Positions 25,868-34,456 of a stretch of DNA of 64,000 nt are shown here, piece by piece; positions within the stretch are counted from its first letter, which is position 1; each line of letters opens with the position of its first letter. The notes below the pieces were generated by a model, which saw only the letters and a list, made by a program, of their open reading frames with translations, ran no database searches and had not been told where the DNA came from. This stretch comes from Algoriphagus aquimarinus (GTDB taxonomy: Bacteria > Bacteroidota > Bacteroidia > Cytophagales > Cyclobacteriaceae), in NCBI RefSeq assembly GCF_007997215.1, contig NZ_VORW01000003.1, positions 186,001 through 250,000 on the forward strand. The letters are read 5' to 3'. A program made the position numbers and the translations under genes.

Positions 25868-27331
25868 TCAGCTTTGTGTCAATTGTTGTAAAAACTCAGT
25901 TACTACTTCAGTATCATCAAAGTGATGCTTCACCCCTTTGACTTCCTGATAATCCTCATGGCCTTTACCTGCGATGAGGATGATATCTCCTTTTTGGGAA
26001 AGCATACAGGCAGTCTTGATAGCTTCTCTGCGATCCACAATAGTTAATGTTTTTCTGATTTCAGACGGGCCTACACCTACCTGCATATCCTTCAATATTT
26101 CTTCTGGCTCCTCAAAGCGAGGATTGTCAGAAGTAAGAATTGCTTTATCACTTTCCTGAACAGCTATTTTTGCCATTATAGGACGCTTAGTCTTGTCACG
26201 ATTTCCACCGCAGCCTACGACTGTGATCAGTTGCTCACCGCCAGTTCTTACTCCGTTAATTGTCTTCAGGACGTTATCCAAAGCATCAGGCGTATGCGCA
26301 TAATCCACAATGGCAGTAATGCCTGCAATGGAAATTCTGTCAAAACGGCCTTTGGCGCCACGGATTCCAGATAGCTCACGAAGAACTTCATCTTCCTCTT
26401 CGCCCAATAGCACGGTGACTCCCAATACTCCCAGAAGATTGTATGCATTGAACGCGCCGATCATTCTGAACCAAATCAACTTACCGTTGATTTCTAGTTC
26501 TAACCCTTCAAGCGTGTTGGATATGATTTTAGCTTTGAATTCAGCCGGAGATTTCAGCGCAAAAAACTGATGAGAAGCTTTACAATTTTGAAGCATTACA
26601 GCTCCTCGTTTGTCGTCACCGTTTACAAGAGCAAAAGCGTCTTTTGGAAGCTCATCAAATAACTTTTTCTTGGCTTTGATATACTCGTCAAATGTGCCAT
26701 GATAATCCAAATGGTCATGACTGATATTTGTAAAAACAGCTCCCGCTAGTTTCAATCCTGCTATTCTCTCTTGCACAATCGCATGAGAACTCGCTTCTAT
26801 AAAGCAGTGAGTACATCCTTCCGCAACCATTTTGCGAAGCAAAGCCTGCACACTTACCGCGTCTGGCGTAGTATGAGTCGCGTGGATTACTGTTTCGTTG
26901 ATCTTATTCTCTACCGTGGAAAGCAAGCCCGTGCTGTAGCCCATTCGCATAAATAACTGATGCAAAAGAGTCGCTGTGGTAGTCTTCCCATTGGTTCCGG
27001 TAATCGCTACGACCTTGATACTCTCAGACGGATTGTCAAAGTAGTTGCTTGCCATGATACCTAGCGCACGAGCAGAATTCACCACTTCCACGTAGGTGAT
27101 TCCATCGATAAGCTTTTCCGGCAACTGCTCACAAACAATGATCTGAGCTCCTAGACCAATAGCTTTTTCTATAAACTCATGTCCATCAACCTGAGTCCCT
27201 TTAATGGCTACAAAAGCACTTCCCTCCGTCACCTGACGACTGTCAAAGACAATATCTTTCACACCCAACTCCATGTCTCCGGTAGTAGATGTAAGTGATA
27301 CTTTATATAATATGTCTTTCAGTACTTTCAT
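25868..27331 (-). CDS. murE: UDP-MurNAc-tripeptide ligase (meso-diaminopimelate type)
   Basis: A 487-residue Mur ligase with [21 protein letters not shown]-binding [27 protein letters not shown]-like [17 protein letters not shown], and [16 protein letters not shown]. The substrate motif DNPRFEEP marks meso-diaminopimelate as the third amino acid, the Gram-negative type. It abuts ftsI upstream and is 1 bp from mraY. No murF or ddl gene is present in this cluster, so those steps are encoded elsewhere. Confidence 0.96.
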   Translation of the reverse strand: MKVLKDILYKVSLTSTTGDMELGVKDIVFDSRQVTEGSAFVAIKGTQVDGHEFIEKAIGLGAQIIVCEQLPEKLIDGITYVEVVNSARALGIMASNYFDNPSESIKVVAITGTNGKTTTATLLHQLFMRMGYSTGLLSTVENKINETVIHATHTTPDAVSVQALLRKMVAEGCTHCFIEASSHAIVQERIAGLKLAGAVFTNISHDHLDYHGTFDEYIKAKKKLFDELPKDAFALVNGDDKRGAVMLQNCKASHQFFALKSPAEFKAKIISNTLEGLELEINGKLIWFRMIGAFNAYNLLGVLGVTVLLGEEEDEVLRELSGIRGAKGRFDRISIAGITAIVDYAHTPDALDNVLKTINGVRTGGEQLITVVGCGGNRDKTKRPIMAKIAVQESDKAILTSDNPRFEEPEEILKDMQVGVGPSEIRKTLTIVDRREAIKTACMLSQKGDIILIAGKGHEDYQEVKGVKHHFDDTEVVTEFLQQLTQS

Positions 27332-29440
27332 TTATCCTAATACAAGATTTATAGTTGCGTTTGGTGTTAATTGTGTTCCCGGTGAAATTGATTGGCCTTT
27401 CACCCGACCTTTCCCGGTGTAGTTCACCTTCATTCCTTTATTTTCCAATATGAAAAGTGCGTCCCTAAGCGGAAGTCCTGACACATCTGGAACAAGTGAT
27501 TGATCCGTGTCATTGACGCTCATTTGTACACTAGCTTCATGAGCAACCGTCTTCACCCACTCTTCAGGATTAGCAGCGGAAGCCTTCAAACCTAATTCTT
27601 GGAATATGCTCTGTAGCTCCTCTGCTTTACCTGCTTTCACATAAGGCAGTTGAGTGCCATTTGCTTCGGCTCTCATTATTCCCTGCTGATTATCTGGATT
27701 CAATTCGATATCAAGAGCGTAGATTTTATCTGCGATTTCCTTGAAAACCGGGGCTGAAACATCCCCGCCATATGCAGCCAAGCCCTTTGGACTGTCTATC
27801 ACTACGATCATGGAATACTTCGGATGATCCGCAGGAAAGTAGCCCGCAAAACTTGTGTAATAATTCCTGGTATATTTTCCGTCGACTAGTTTCTGAGCAG
27901 TGCCAGTTTTACCCGCTATTTTATAATCCGCATTGGCGATGTTTCTTGCAGTGCCTCTCTCCACCACACCTTCTAATAGACTCTGAAGAAGTTTGATGTT
28001 TTTCTCAGATGCGATTTGCTTGCGAACGACTTCTGGCTCGTAGCTCTGCTCGATTATAGTTCCTTTCGAAATTGACTTCACTACATAAGGCTTCATCATT
28101 TCCCCTCCATTTGCCACAGCATTATATAAAGCCAATGTGTGAAGGGGGTTTAGCTTTACTTCATATCCTATAGAAACCCAAGGGAGAGTAGTACCATACC
28201 AATTTTTATCACCCGGTTTCTTGAAATATGGTTTGCCTTCGCCTATCAACTGAAAACCAAAAGGCTCCCTCAATCCAACTTTGTCTATGTAAGCCATGAA
28301 TTTGGATGGACTGGAACCGAAATGTTCATCGACCAATTTGGAGATGCCAACATTGGAAGATTTCTCAAATGCTTCACGAATGGTCAGAGTGCCAAAGCCC
28401 CCGTAATGAGCATCTCGCATCACTTGATTATAGAATTTGTGGGCACCGTTTCCAGTTTCCACTGTTTCATCCAGCGTGATCTTATTTTCTTCTAAAAGTG
28501 CAAGCATGGAAAGCAGTTTGAAAGTAGAGCCAGGTTCTGTGTTTCCCTGATCACCTATGGCATAATTGTAATTCTCGCCATAGCCATTGCCGCTACTATT
28601 CCGCTGTAAATTGGTGATTGCTTTGATCTGTCCCGTCTTCACTTCCATCACGATCACAGCACCAAATTCTGCATCACGATCGGTCAATTGACGACGTAAA
28701 GCAGTTTCTGCTACATCCTGAATATTTACATCCAGCGTAGTGGTAACATCATAGCCATTTTCTGGCTTCACATCTTCTGCATCAAAAACCGGCTTCCAGC
28801 TCCCACCAGCTAAGCGTTGAAAGAGAGCCTTACCGTCTTGACCTTGCAGGTAATTATTGAAGCTGTACTCGATTCCCGCCCCGTACTCATTATCATTCAA
28901 AAAGCCAACTGTTCGGCTGGCAAGGGAATTAAAAGGACGATATCTTTGCTCTACTTTCTCGAAGATCACTCCTCCCCCCATTCTTCCATCTCTAAAAATT
29001 GGCCAGGTAGACATTTCCTGCATTCCTTGATACCCGATCTTCTCTCTATTCAATACCAGATATCTCTTGTTATCCAACCTAGCATCGTTGATCATTCGCT
29101 TATATGAAGCTGCTGATTTGTCCTTATAATAAGAGGAAAGCATTTTTGCCAGCGAATCAACTCCAGCTTTGAAGGTATCAGATTTTGCAATGGTCGGATC
29201 AAGTGCTACTCTATAAAAAGGCAAACTTGTCGCCAGCAAACTTCCATCACTCGCATAAATATTCCCGCGAGTAGCTGCCACCTCTCTGTATTGGAAGTTG
29301 ATTGTTTCAGCTTTTTCGCGCCATACGTCTCCATCCGCCATCTGAAGCTTAGCAACCCTGTATGGAATCGCCGCTGCACAAAGCGCTATTAGGATGAAAA
29401 CCACCCGTACTCGGAGCAATATGGATCGCTTAAAATTCAC
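27332..29440 (-). CDS. ftsI: Division transpeptidase FtsI (class B PBP) with PASTA domain
   Basis: A 702-residue class B penicillin-binding protein. One membrane helix (about residues 8-26) is followed by a pedestal domain (RGNIYASDGSLLA) and the transpeptidase domain with STFK at 305-308 (nucleophile Ser305), SSN at 361-363 and KTGT at 511-514. The last 60 residues form one PASTA domain (VPDVSGLPLRDALFILENKG), which is common in Bacteroidota FtsI but absent from E. coli FtsI. It cross-links septal peptidoglycan in complex with FtsW. The start overlaps ftsL by 4 bp. Confidence 0.95.
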   Translation of the reverse strand: MNFKRSILLRVRVVFILIALCAAAIPYRVAKLQMADGDVWREKAETINFQYREVAATRGNIYASDGSLLATSLPFYRVALDPTIAKSDTFKAGVDSLAKMLSSYYKDKSAASYKRMINDARLDNKRYLVLNREKIGYQGMQEMSTWPIFRDGRMGGGVIFEKVEQRYRPFNSLASRTVGFLNDNEYGAGIEYSFNNYLQGQDGKALFQRLAGGSWKPVFDAEDVKPENGYDVTTTLDVNIQDVAETALRRQLTDRDAEFGAVIVMEVKTGQIKAITNLQRNSSGNGYGENYNYAIGDQGNTEPGSTFKLLSMLALLEENKITLDETVETGNGAHKFYNQVMRDAHYGGFGTLTIREAFEKSSNVGISKLVDEHFGSSPSKFMAYIDKVGLREPFGFQLIGEGKPYFKKPGDKNWYGTTLPWVSIGYEVKLNPLHTLALYNAVANGGEMMKPYVVKSISKGTIIEQSYEPEVVRKQIASEKNIKLLQSLLEGVVERGTARNIANADYKIAGKTGTAQKLVDGKYTRNYYTSFAGYFPADHPKYSMIVVIDSPKGLAAYGGDVSAPVFKEIADKIYALDIELNPDNQQGIMRAEANGTQLPYVKAGKAEELQSIFQELGLKASAANPEEWVKTVAHEASVQMSVNDTDQSLVPDVSGLPLRDALFILENKGMKVNYTGKGRVKGQSISPGTQLTPNATINLVLG

Positions 29441-29820
29441 TTCTCTACCTCAATTTTTATTGGTGGTTGATTGAGTTCAAATATTCCTTGTTCTGCTACA
29501 CGCTTGGCAACTTCTGACTGCATGCTGCTAAGCATGTACTCGGCTTCCAGCGTAGTGACATCTGCACGTAAATCCTCTACTTCTTGCTGAGCCTTTTCAA
29601 TCTTGCGCACCATATTCTCTGCGCGGTGATTGCTCCAGATATAGACCAAAGCCAGTAAAGCCACAAACCCAACTGGAGGAACCAGCTGGACAGGCACTCC
29701 TTCACCCAAAATCCCGGTGATATCCAGCTTCTCTTCCATCCAACTAAAGATGGATTTGCGAGAACCGCCTTTTGGCGTGTTGCCTGACTTCAATTTCTTT
29801 CTGAACGTGTTATTGCTCAT
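29437..29820 (-). CDS. FtsL-like cell division protein
   Basis: A 127-residue bitopic protein with a basic cytoplasmic N-terminus (FRKKLKSGNTPKGGSRKS), one membrane helix (LVPPVGFVALLALVYIW, about residues 43-60) and a periplasmic coiled-coil-like segment (NMVRKIEKAQQEVEDLRADV). Position between rsmH and ftsI, size and topology match FtsL, which forms a complex with FtsQ and a DivIC/FtsB partner. Sequence similarity between phyla is low, so the call rests on context. Overlaps on both sides are 4 bp. Confidence 0.85.
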   Translation of the reverse strand: MSNNTFRKKLKSGNTPKGGSRKSIFSWMEEKLDITGILGEGVPVQLVPPVGFVALLALVYIWSNHRAENMVRKIEKAQQEVEDLRADVTTLEAEYMLSSMQSEVAKRVAEQGIFELNQPPIKIEVEK

Positions 29821-30728
29821 GCCTCTATCTTCTTCGCTATTCTCAATTTTGCACTTCTTGCTCTAGGGTTAGATGCAATTTCCTCCGCATCTGCCACCAC
29901 GGCACCTTTGCTGATTGGCTCAAGAGGACGAATGAGATTTCCGTAGAAATCTTTCTCTACATCACCTTGAAACTTGCCTTTGATCATCAGATTTTTCACC
30001 AATCGATCTTCTAGACTGTGGTAACTCATTACCACCAATCTTCCTTCAGGCTTCAGCAATTCCACAGCTTCCAGTAGCATTTCTTCCAAAGCCCCCATTT
30101 CATCGTTCACTTCTATTCTCAATGCCTGGAAGACCTGAGCGTAATACTTGAAGTCTTTGCCCCTAGGGGCATATCTTTTCAAGAAGGAGGTAAATCCTTC
30201 TGTAGTCTCAAATTGTTGGGAGGTTCTTTCAGACACGATGGCCTGTGCCAATGTCTTTGCATTTTTCACCTCGCCATACATCCCTAAAATCTTATGTAGT
30301 CTGCCTTCGTCGTATGTATTGAGAATTTCTTTGGCAGAAATCTCATCTGATTGGTTCATACGCATATCCAGATCACCGCTGAATCTGGTAGAAAAGCCTC
30401 GGCTTGGCTCATCGATCTGATGGGAAGAAATACCCAAATCAGCCAAGATGCCGTCTACCTTCTTCACACCATGTAGTCTCAGGTATCTCTTCAAATCTCT
30501 GAAATTGGCAGCAATGAAAGTGAAGTTGTCACTGGCAGGAATGTTCGCTTCAGCATCTACATCCTGATCAAAAGCATATAAATGCCCCTTATCTAGATGC
30601 TTCAGAATCTCTCTGGAATGCCCTCCTCCACCAAAAGTCACATCTACATAAATCCCATTGGGATCAATAGACAAGCCTTCAGTGCATTTGGCTAGCATCA
30701 CTGGGATATGGTAAATAGACTCTGTCAT
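29817..30728 (-). CDS. rsmH: 16S rRNA (cytosine(1402)-N4)-methyltransferase RsmH (MraW)
   Basis: A 303-residue class I methyltransferase with HIPVMLAKCTEGLSI at the N-terminus, the SAM motif YVDVTFGGGGHSREIL, GILADLGISSHQIDEPSRGFS and LVVMSYHSLEDRLVKNLM. RsmH N4-methylates C1402 of 16S rRNA. It is the normal second gene of the cluster, 4 bp after mraZ, and overlaps ftsL by 4 bp. Confidence 0.96.
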   Translation of the reverse strand: MTESIYHIPVMLAKCTEGLSIDPNGIYVDVTFGGGGHSREILKHLDKGHLYAFDQDVDAEANIPASDNFTFIAANFRDLKRYLRLHGVKKVDGILADLGISSHQIDEPSRGFSTRFSGDLDMRMNQSDEISAKEILNTYDEGRLHKILGMYGEVKNAKTLAQAIVSERTSQQFETTEGFTSFLKRYAPRGKDFKYYAQVFQALRIEVNDEMGALEEMLLEAVELLKPEGRLVVMSYHSLEDRLVKNLMIKGKFQGDVEKDFYGNLIRPLEPISKGAVVADAEEIASNPRARSAKLRIAKKIEA

Positions 30729-30732
30729 GTGA

Positions 30733-31167
30733 TTAAGAGAGATGCTTTTCCATTAGACTGGATAAGTCCGCAGGATCAACTATGATATTCTTGCTATAAT
30801 TTTCTTGATTCCAAAATTCGATTCTTCCTCCATTACCTATCACGATTACATCTTTTTCAAGACCTGCGTAGGCTTGGTAAGCTTTTGGGATCAACAAGCG
30901 CCCTGCGCTATCCAACTCCACATCGACGACAGAATTGAAAAAGGAACGCTGCAACATTCTTTGCTCCGGATTATGAATAGAGAGAGACTTGATTTGATTC
31001 TCAAGTTTCTTGTATTCCACCATAGGATAAAGAGCCAAACATCTATCTTCAGCCATCCGAAGCATAAGCGTACCTCCATTAGCCTCCGGAATTGCCGCCT
31101 TGATCTTGGCTGGCAATACCAGACGCCCTTTGGGATCTAGCTTGCAATCGTATTGACTGTTGAACAT
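30733..31167 (-). CDS. mraZ: Transcriptional regulator MraZ
   Basis: A 144-residue protein with two SpoVT/AbrB-like MraZ domains: MFNSQYDCKLDPKGRLVLPAK at the N-terminus and VVDVELDSAGRLLIPKAYQ in the second half, each with the DxxGR signature. MraZ forms a ring-shaped oligomer that binds TGGG repeats spaced by 10 bp upstream of its own gene and represses the division cluster. Such repeats are present at 31228-31261. It is the first gene of the 13-gene cluster. Confidence 0.95.
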   Translation of the reverse strand: MFNSQYDCKLDPKGRLVLPAKIKAAIPEANGGTLMLRMAEDRCLALYPMVEYKKLENQIKSLSIHNPEQRMLQRSFFNSVVDVELDSAGRLLIPKAYQAYAGLEKDVIVIGNGGRIEFWNQENYSKNIIVDPADLSSLMEKHLS

Positions 31168-31207
31168 AATTTCTTGAACTCTTTAGAATGATGAGTATGT
31201 AGTAAAG

Positions 31208-31216
31208 ACAAAAGTA
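31208..31216 (-). promoter_or_regulatory. -7 promoter element for mraZ
   Basis: On the minus strand TACTTTTGT (TAnnTTTG consensus) lies about 41 bp before the mraZ ATG and directly downstream of the 10-bp-spaced TGGG array. A clear TTTG -33 box at standard spacing was not found. Confidence 0.55.
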
Positions 31217-31227
31217 ATAAAATGACC

Positions 31228-31261
31228 TTCACTTTCTACCACTTTCCCCCACAAATTCCCA
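31228..31261 (-). promoter_or_regulatory. Probable MraZ operator (TGGG repeats every 10 bp)
   Basis: Reading the minus strand, TGGG (31258-31261), TGGG (31248-31251), TGGT (31238-31241) and TGAA (31228-31231) recur with exact 10-bp spacing, the pattern bound by MraZ rings in other bacteria. The array ends 11 bp upstream of the -7 element, so bound MraZ would block RNA polymerase. The remaining 31262-31639 upstream stretch has several CCCC/GGGG inverted pairs (31368-31380, 31501-31517) but no ORF I can support. Confidence 0.7.
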
Positions 31262-31639
31262 CTTTGACTTAAAAGTAGACAAATCTTTATTCCATCCCAA
31301 TATTTACCAGTAAAAATTCAAGGTTTTTTTTGGCGGTATAGTATTGATTAGAAAGAGGTTAGGCTTTCCCCAAAATGGGGCAAAATAGAGCGTATTACAG
31401 GTTTTTCATAGCCAGAAAGGAATATGATACTCATAGCGTGCTATCCTTCAAAAGAAAAGTGGGGTGATTTCCCGTAAATAATGAAAATACGAACTGTGAA
31501 GTGGGGAAAAATCCCACGGGACATTGATATGATCTTGATTTTATAATTGGTCAATATGATTATCCGTAATGATACCAGTCACCTAAATTCCTTTGCTTAC
31601 CCGGCAAACTCTACTTGCTCCCCAAATAAACTATGACAA

Positions 31640-31670
31640 AAAAAGACCTGCCCAACGGACAGGTCTTTTT
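31640..31670 (-). terminator. Terminator of the M56 peptidase transcript
   Basis: An 11-bp perfect stem, AAAAAGACCTG (31640-31650) and CAGGTCTTTTT (31660-31670), is followed on the minus strand by a T run. It lies 54 bp beyond the stop of the M56 gene. Confidence 0.85.
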
Positions 31671-31723
31671 CAAAGCATCAACACACAATTTTCTTTTCAG
31701 ATAAGATCTTTAGAACAAGGGGT

Positions 31724-33733
31724 CTATTTGTTGTCGTCTTTTTTCTTCACTTCTTGCTCAAGTTTTTTCTGGTATCCTTCAATTTTGGCAGCATTCTCTT
31801 TTTGCCAAATTTCCATTTTACGTTCGTACTCTTCCATCTTAGGCTTCATCTCTTTTTCCCAAGCTTTGATCTTTGCTTCATACTCTTTCATTTTCGGCTC
31901 ATTGGAATCTTGCCAGGCTTTCATCTTGGCTTCAAACTCTTGCATCTTAGGCTCATTTGCCTTCTGCCATTCTTCCATCTTCTTCTCAAACTCCTTCATT
32001 TTTGGCTCGTAAGCTTTCTGCCATTCGGCCATTTTTTTCTCAAAAGCCTCCATTTTCGGCTCGTAAGCTTTCTGCCATTCAGCCATTTTTGCTTCGTACG
32101 CTTCCATTTGTGGCTTCATAGAACTCTCCCAATCCTCCATTTTTTTAGCGTACTCATCGGCACGTTTTTCGACTTCCTTCGCCCATTTCTCCTTCTCCGC
32201 TTTTGTCATATTTATCGTGTCTTTCGGAGAGAAAGAATTAAAATTGAAATCAAAAACAGGCGGAGAAATCTTGAAATCCATGACAGGCATGGTACCCATA
32301 TTAAAGTCCATAGCAGGCATCGTCCCCATATCTAAATCCATCATTGGAGCCATATCGAATGCCATTGGAGGCATTGGAGCCATTGCAAAATCCATTACTG
32401 GAGCAATCGCCTCAGCTGGGAATGGTGGCATGGGAGTAAGTTCTAGTGCTGGCATATCTTCCAAAATCATGGTCTTCCCATTTTGACTGTATACGTAAGT
32501 CCTTTTATTGCTATTCTTCACGATTACGGTATCTGACTTGGAAATAATCGTGTCAACAGAAACATTGACATTCGTATTGACATCTAAATTAACGTTAGCG
32601 TTTTCCTGAACTTCGACTACCGGATTTACATTGGTATTCACATTCACCGAAACCACTGGCTTCACATTTTCGACGGACACTGAAACGTCCTGCTGGGCAG
32701 TTGCCATAAGGCCTGCGCTTAATAAGAGTGTTAGTAGCATAGGGATAGAAATAATAGGGTTTTGTGGATAAGTCTGAGCTGGATGACCCAGTATTCTTTT
32801 AATTCTCTGCAGCGTAGGATTTCTCTTTTTCGCCGCTGCCAGCGCTAAGTCAGGAGGATTTTGCTTCGAAAAGTTCAAGACCTCAGCCAAGCTATAAGCT
32901 AATTCCTTAGGAGCTACACCCGCTTTCACCGCCACATCATCGGCAGCATTTTCTCTCAATTCTTTGACAGTCTGGTTCATCCACCAATAGCAAGGATGAT
33001 AGAAGAAAAGTACTTCTAGGGCAGATTGCAGTAGATTCGAGAGGTAATCGTTACGCTTCACATGCGCCAGTTCATGAGCGATAATCGCTTCAAGTTGCAC
33101 AGGAGCTAGTTGTAAAATCAGGGCTGATGGAATTAGGATAATAGGCTTGAGATAGCCAAAAGTGACTGGAGATACGCCATGAGAGGTAAGTCGAATTTCC
33201 ACTTTTTTGGAGACATTCATCCTACCCATTAAGTGGTAAAGCATTTTTTCTAACTGAAAATCTTGAGGGTCTGAGGATGATTTTCGAAGTGTTCTGATTT
33301 CTGAAAGGCTATTAACTAAGCGGAAAAGAAATAGAAGTGCTCCCACAAACCAGAAATTAACTAAGAGCGGCAGTTGTACCTCAATCCAGTTAATCAATTG
33401 GTTGATCAAATGGTTGATCAAACTCTCGATTCCTATGCTCGCTGAAGCTTGTACTTCACTTAGTACCATTCCCTCAAATGCTATTCGATCCAAAAACGGG
33501 GTCGGACTAAAGCTGGAGAATTCATAGATAAAGGTGGCTACCGCAAAAAGCAAACTCACTCCCAAACTTCCCAACGCCAGATTATACTTGAAATTTGGAC
33601 TGTTTTTGTGAAAAACTTTCAGAACCAACCACAAGGCCGCTCCTATCAATACTAATTGCCAAAGTGAATGCACGAGCGTCCAGCCCATGGCATAAAGCAA
33701 ACTTTCGGGAACCCAGTCGTTTAAAAGATTCAT
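31724..33733 (-). CDS. M56 (BlaR1/MecR1-like) membrane metallopeptidase with helical repeat tail
   Basis: A 669-residue protein. The N-terminal half is a peptidase M56 domain: four hydrophobic segments (about residues 20-40, 55-72, 120-140, 328-345), zinc motif HELAH at 220-224 and downstream glutamate in RENAADD (E261). BlaR1-type proteases sense a signal across the membrane and cause loss of the partner BlaI repressor, encoded just upstream here with a 1-bp stop/start overlap. The periplasmic C-terminal part has no beta-lactam-binding domain. Instead it has a Val/Asn-rich stretch (350-410), a Met/Pro/Asp-rich stretch (about 425-490) and eight 18-residue repeats (522-665; consensus EPKMxEFExKMxEWQKAx). 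The sensed signal is unknown. Confidence 0.9.
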   Translation of the reverse strand: MNLLNDWVPESLLYAMGWTLVHSLWQLVLIGAALWLVLKVFHKNSPNFKYNLALGSLGVSLLFAVATFIYEFSSFSPTPFLDRIAFEGMVLSEVQASASIGIESLINHLINQLINWIEVQLPLLVNFWFVGALLFLFRLVNSLSEIRTLRKSSSDPQDFQLEKMLYHLMGRMNVSKKVEIRLTSHGVSPVTFGYLKPIILIPSALILQLAPVQLEAIIAHELAHVKRNDYLSNLLQSALEVLFFYHPCYWWMNQTVKELRENAADDVAVKAGVAPKELAYSLAEVLNFSKQNPPDLALAAAKKRNPTLQRIKRILGHPAQTYPQNPIISIPMLLTLLLSAGLMATAQQDVSVSVENVKPVVSVNVNTNVNPVVEVQENANVNLDVNTNVNVSVDTIISKSDTVIVKNSNKRTYVYSQNGKTMILEDMPALELTPMPPFPAEAIAPVMDFAMAPMPPMAFDMAPMMDLDMGTMPAMDFNMGTMPVMDFKISPPVFDFNFNSFSPKDTINMTKAEKEKWAKEVEKRADEYAKKMEDWESSMKPQMEAYEAKMAEWQKAYEPKMEAFEKKMAEWQKAYEPKMKEFEKKMEEWQKANEPKMQEFEAKMKAWQDSNEPKMKEYEAKIKAWEKEMKPKMEEYERKMEIWQKENAAKIEGYQKKLEQEVKKKDDNK
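31739..32170 (-). repeat. Eight coding 54-bp repeats (18-residue helical units)
   Basis: The M56 protein's residues 522-665 divide into eight units of exactly 18 residues with no indels. An aromatic residue (Y or F) sits at position 7, Met/Ile/Leu mostly at 4 and 11, and Trp at 14 in seven of the eight units. Eighteen residues equals five turns of an ideal alpha helix, so the conserved residues would form straight stripes along one rod. The middle units are most alike, as expected from recent internal duplication. Confidence 0.9.
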
Positions 33734-34104
33734 TATTTCTTGTTTTCTAGTTGGTCTAAAAATGCGCGTATTTCGTCTAATTCCTCCTTAGAGGGATTCT
33801 CTTCCCCCAGAGCCTGGAGCACCAATTTCTGCGCAGAACCCCCAAAAGCCGTAGTAACCAGATTTTTCAGTAGAGACTTTTGGGTCTCTTTTTGATTGGT
33901 CACAGGACTGTAAACATGGGTTCTTTGCTCTTCATTTCGATTCACCATTCCTTTGGCATGCATGTTTTGCATGGTCTTCAAAGTAGTGGTATATCCCGTG
34001 TCCTTTGTCAGAGCTAAACGCTCATGAATCTGACGAACATTGGACTGTTTCATTTCCCACAATAGGGAAAGTATTTCTAATTCTGACTCGGTTGGCTTAC
34101 TCAT
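33733..34104 (-). CDS. BlaI/MecI family transcriptional repressor
   Basis: A 123-residue winged-helix repressor starting MSKPTESELEILSLLWEMKQ, with LTKDTGYTTTLKTMQNMHAKG (recognition helix and wing region) and a C-terminal dimerisation part (AQKLVLQALGEENPSKEELD). BlaI-family members bind inverted repeats and are inactivated through an M56 protease partner, here the next gene. Three inverted repeats TACGA-N6-TCGTA lie directly upstream and cover the promoter, so autoregulation is very likely. The family also includes CopY-type copper regulators, but no CxCxxxxCxC copper motif is present. Confidence 0.93.
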   Translation of the reverse strand: MSKPTESELEILSLLWEMKQSNVRQIHERLALTKDTGYTTTLKTMQNMHAKGMVNRNEEQRTHVYSPVTNQKETQKSLLKNLVTTAFGGSAQKLVLQALGEENPSKEELDEIRAFLDQLENKK

Positions 34105-34113
34105 AGGAGCTTA

Positions 34114-34183
34114 TACGATAACTTTCGTACCAAAGATATACGAAGAGAATCGTAAGTTCAAAACATCTACGAAAATAATCGTA
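34114..34183 (-). promoter_or_regulatory. Triple BlaI-type operator overlapping the blaI promoter
   Basis: Three perfect inverted repeats of the form TACGA-N6-TCGTA occur at 34114-34129, 34139-34154 and 34168-34183 (centres 25 and 29 bp apart). Between them lies a minus-strand promoter: TTTG at 34159-34162, a 20-nt spacer, and TATCTTTG at 34131-34138. The first repeat covers the expected start site, the second fills the spacer and the third lies upstream. Confidence 0.85.
34131..34162 (-). promoter_or_regulatory. Bacteroidota promoter of the blaI-M56 operon
   Basis: Minus strand TTTG (34159-34162), 20 nt, TATCTTTG (34131-34138) is a textbook match to the Bacteroidota primary promoter. The predicted transcript start is about 20 nt before the blaI ATG, inside or next to the proximal TACGA/TCGTA repeat. 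Confidence 0.8.
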
Positions 34184-34346
34184 TTAAAAAGTGTTAAAAT
34201 ACTATTGAACAGATAATTACATACCTATAAAATATTTCAAAAACACTTGCACTGCAATACTTAGAGCGTGTAGACATCAATTTTAAGAATCTAATTTTTT
34301 GCGCTAGTGATCTTTGGAAAGGTTTTGAATAGTAGTAAGGACCTAA

Positions 34347-34362
34347 CTCAACCTAAGTTGAG
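34347..34362. promoter_or_regulatory. Palindrome upstream of the OYE gene
   Basis: CTCAAC-CTAA-GTTGAG, 94 bp before the Old Yellow Enzyme gene, could be an operator for a separate regulator. The rest of 34184-34456 is AT-rich, and I see no ORF or convincing promoter in it. Confidence 0.35.
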
Positions 34363-34456
34363 AAGGCCATAAAGTTTAAGCGTTTGAAGCTGAACTTTCC
34401 TTCCCTGACATTAGTTGTATACACATTGAATTTTTGATAACAAAACCAACTTTACC

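Noticed and set aside
31501..31517. Additional MraZ sites at GTGGG-GAAAAAT-CCCAC
   Set aside because: It is an inverted pair rather than a direct 10-bp-spaced array and is about 330 bp from the mraZ start.
31754..32335. Long plus-strand frame antisense to the M56 helical repeats
   Set aside because: Its open frame and Phe/Leu/His-rich repeats follow from the 54-bp repeat of the real gene on the other strand; composition is not protein-like.
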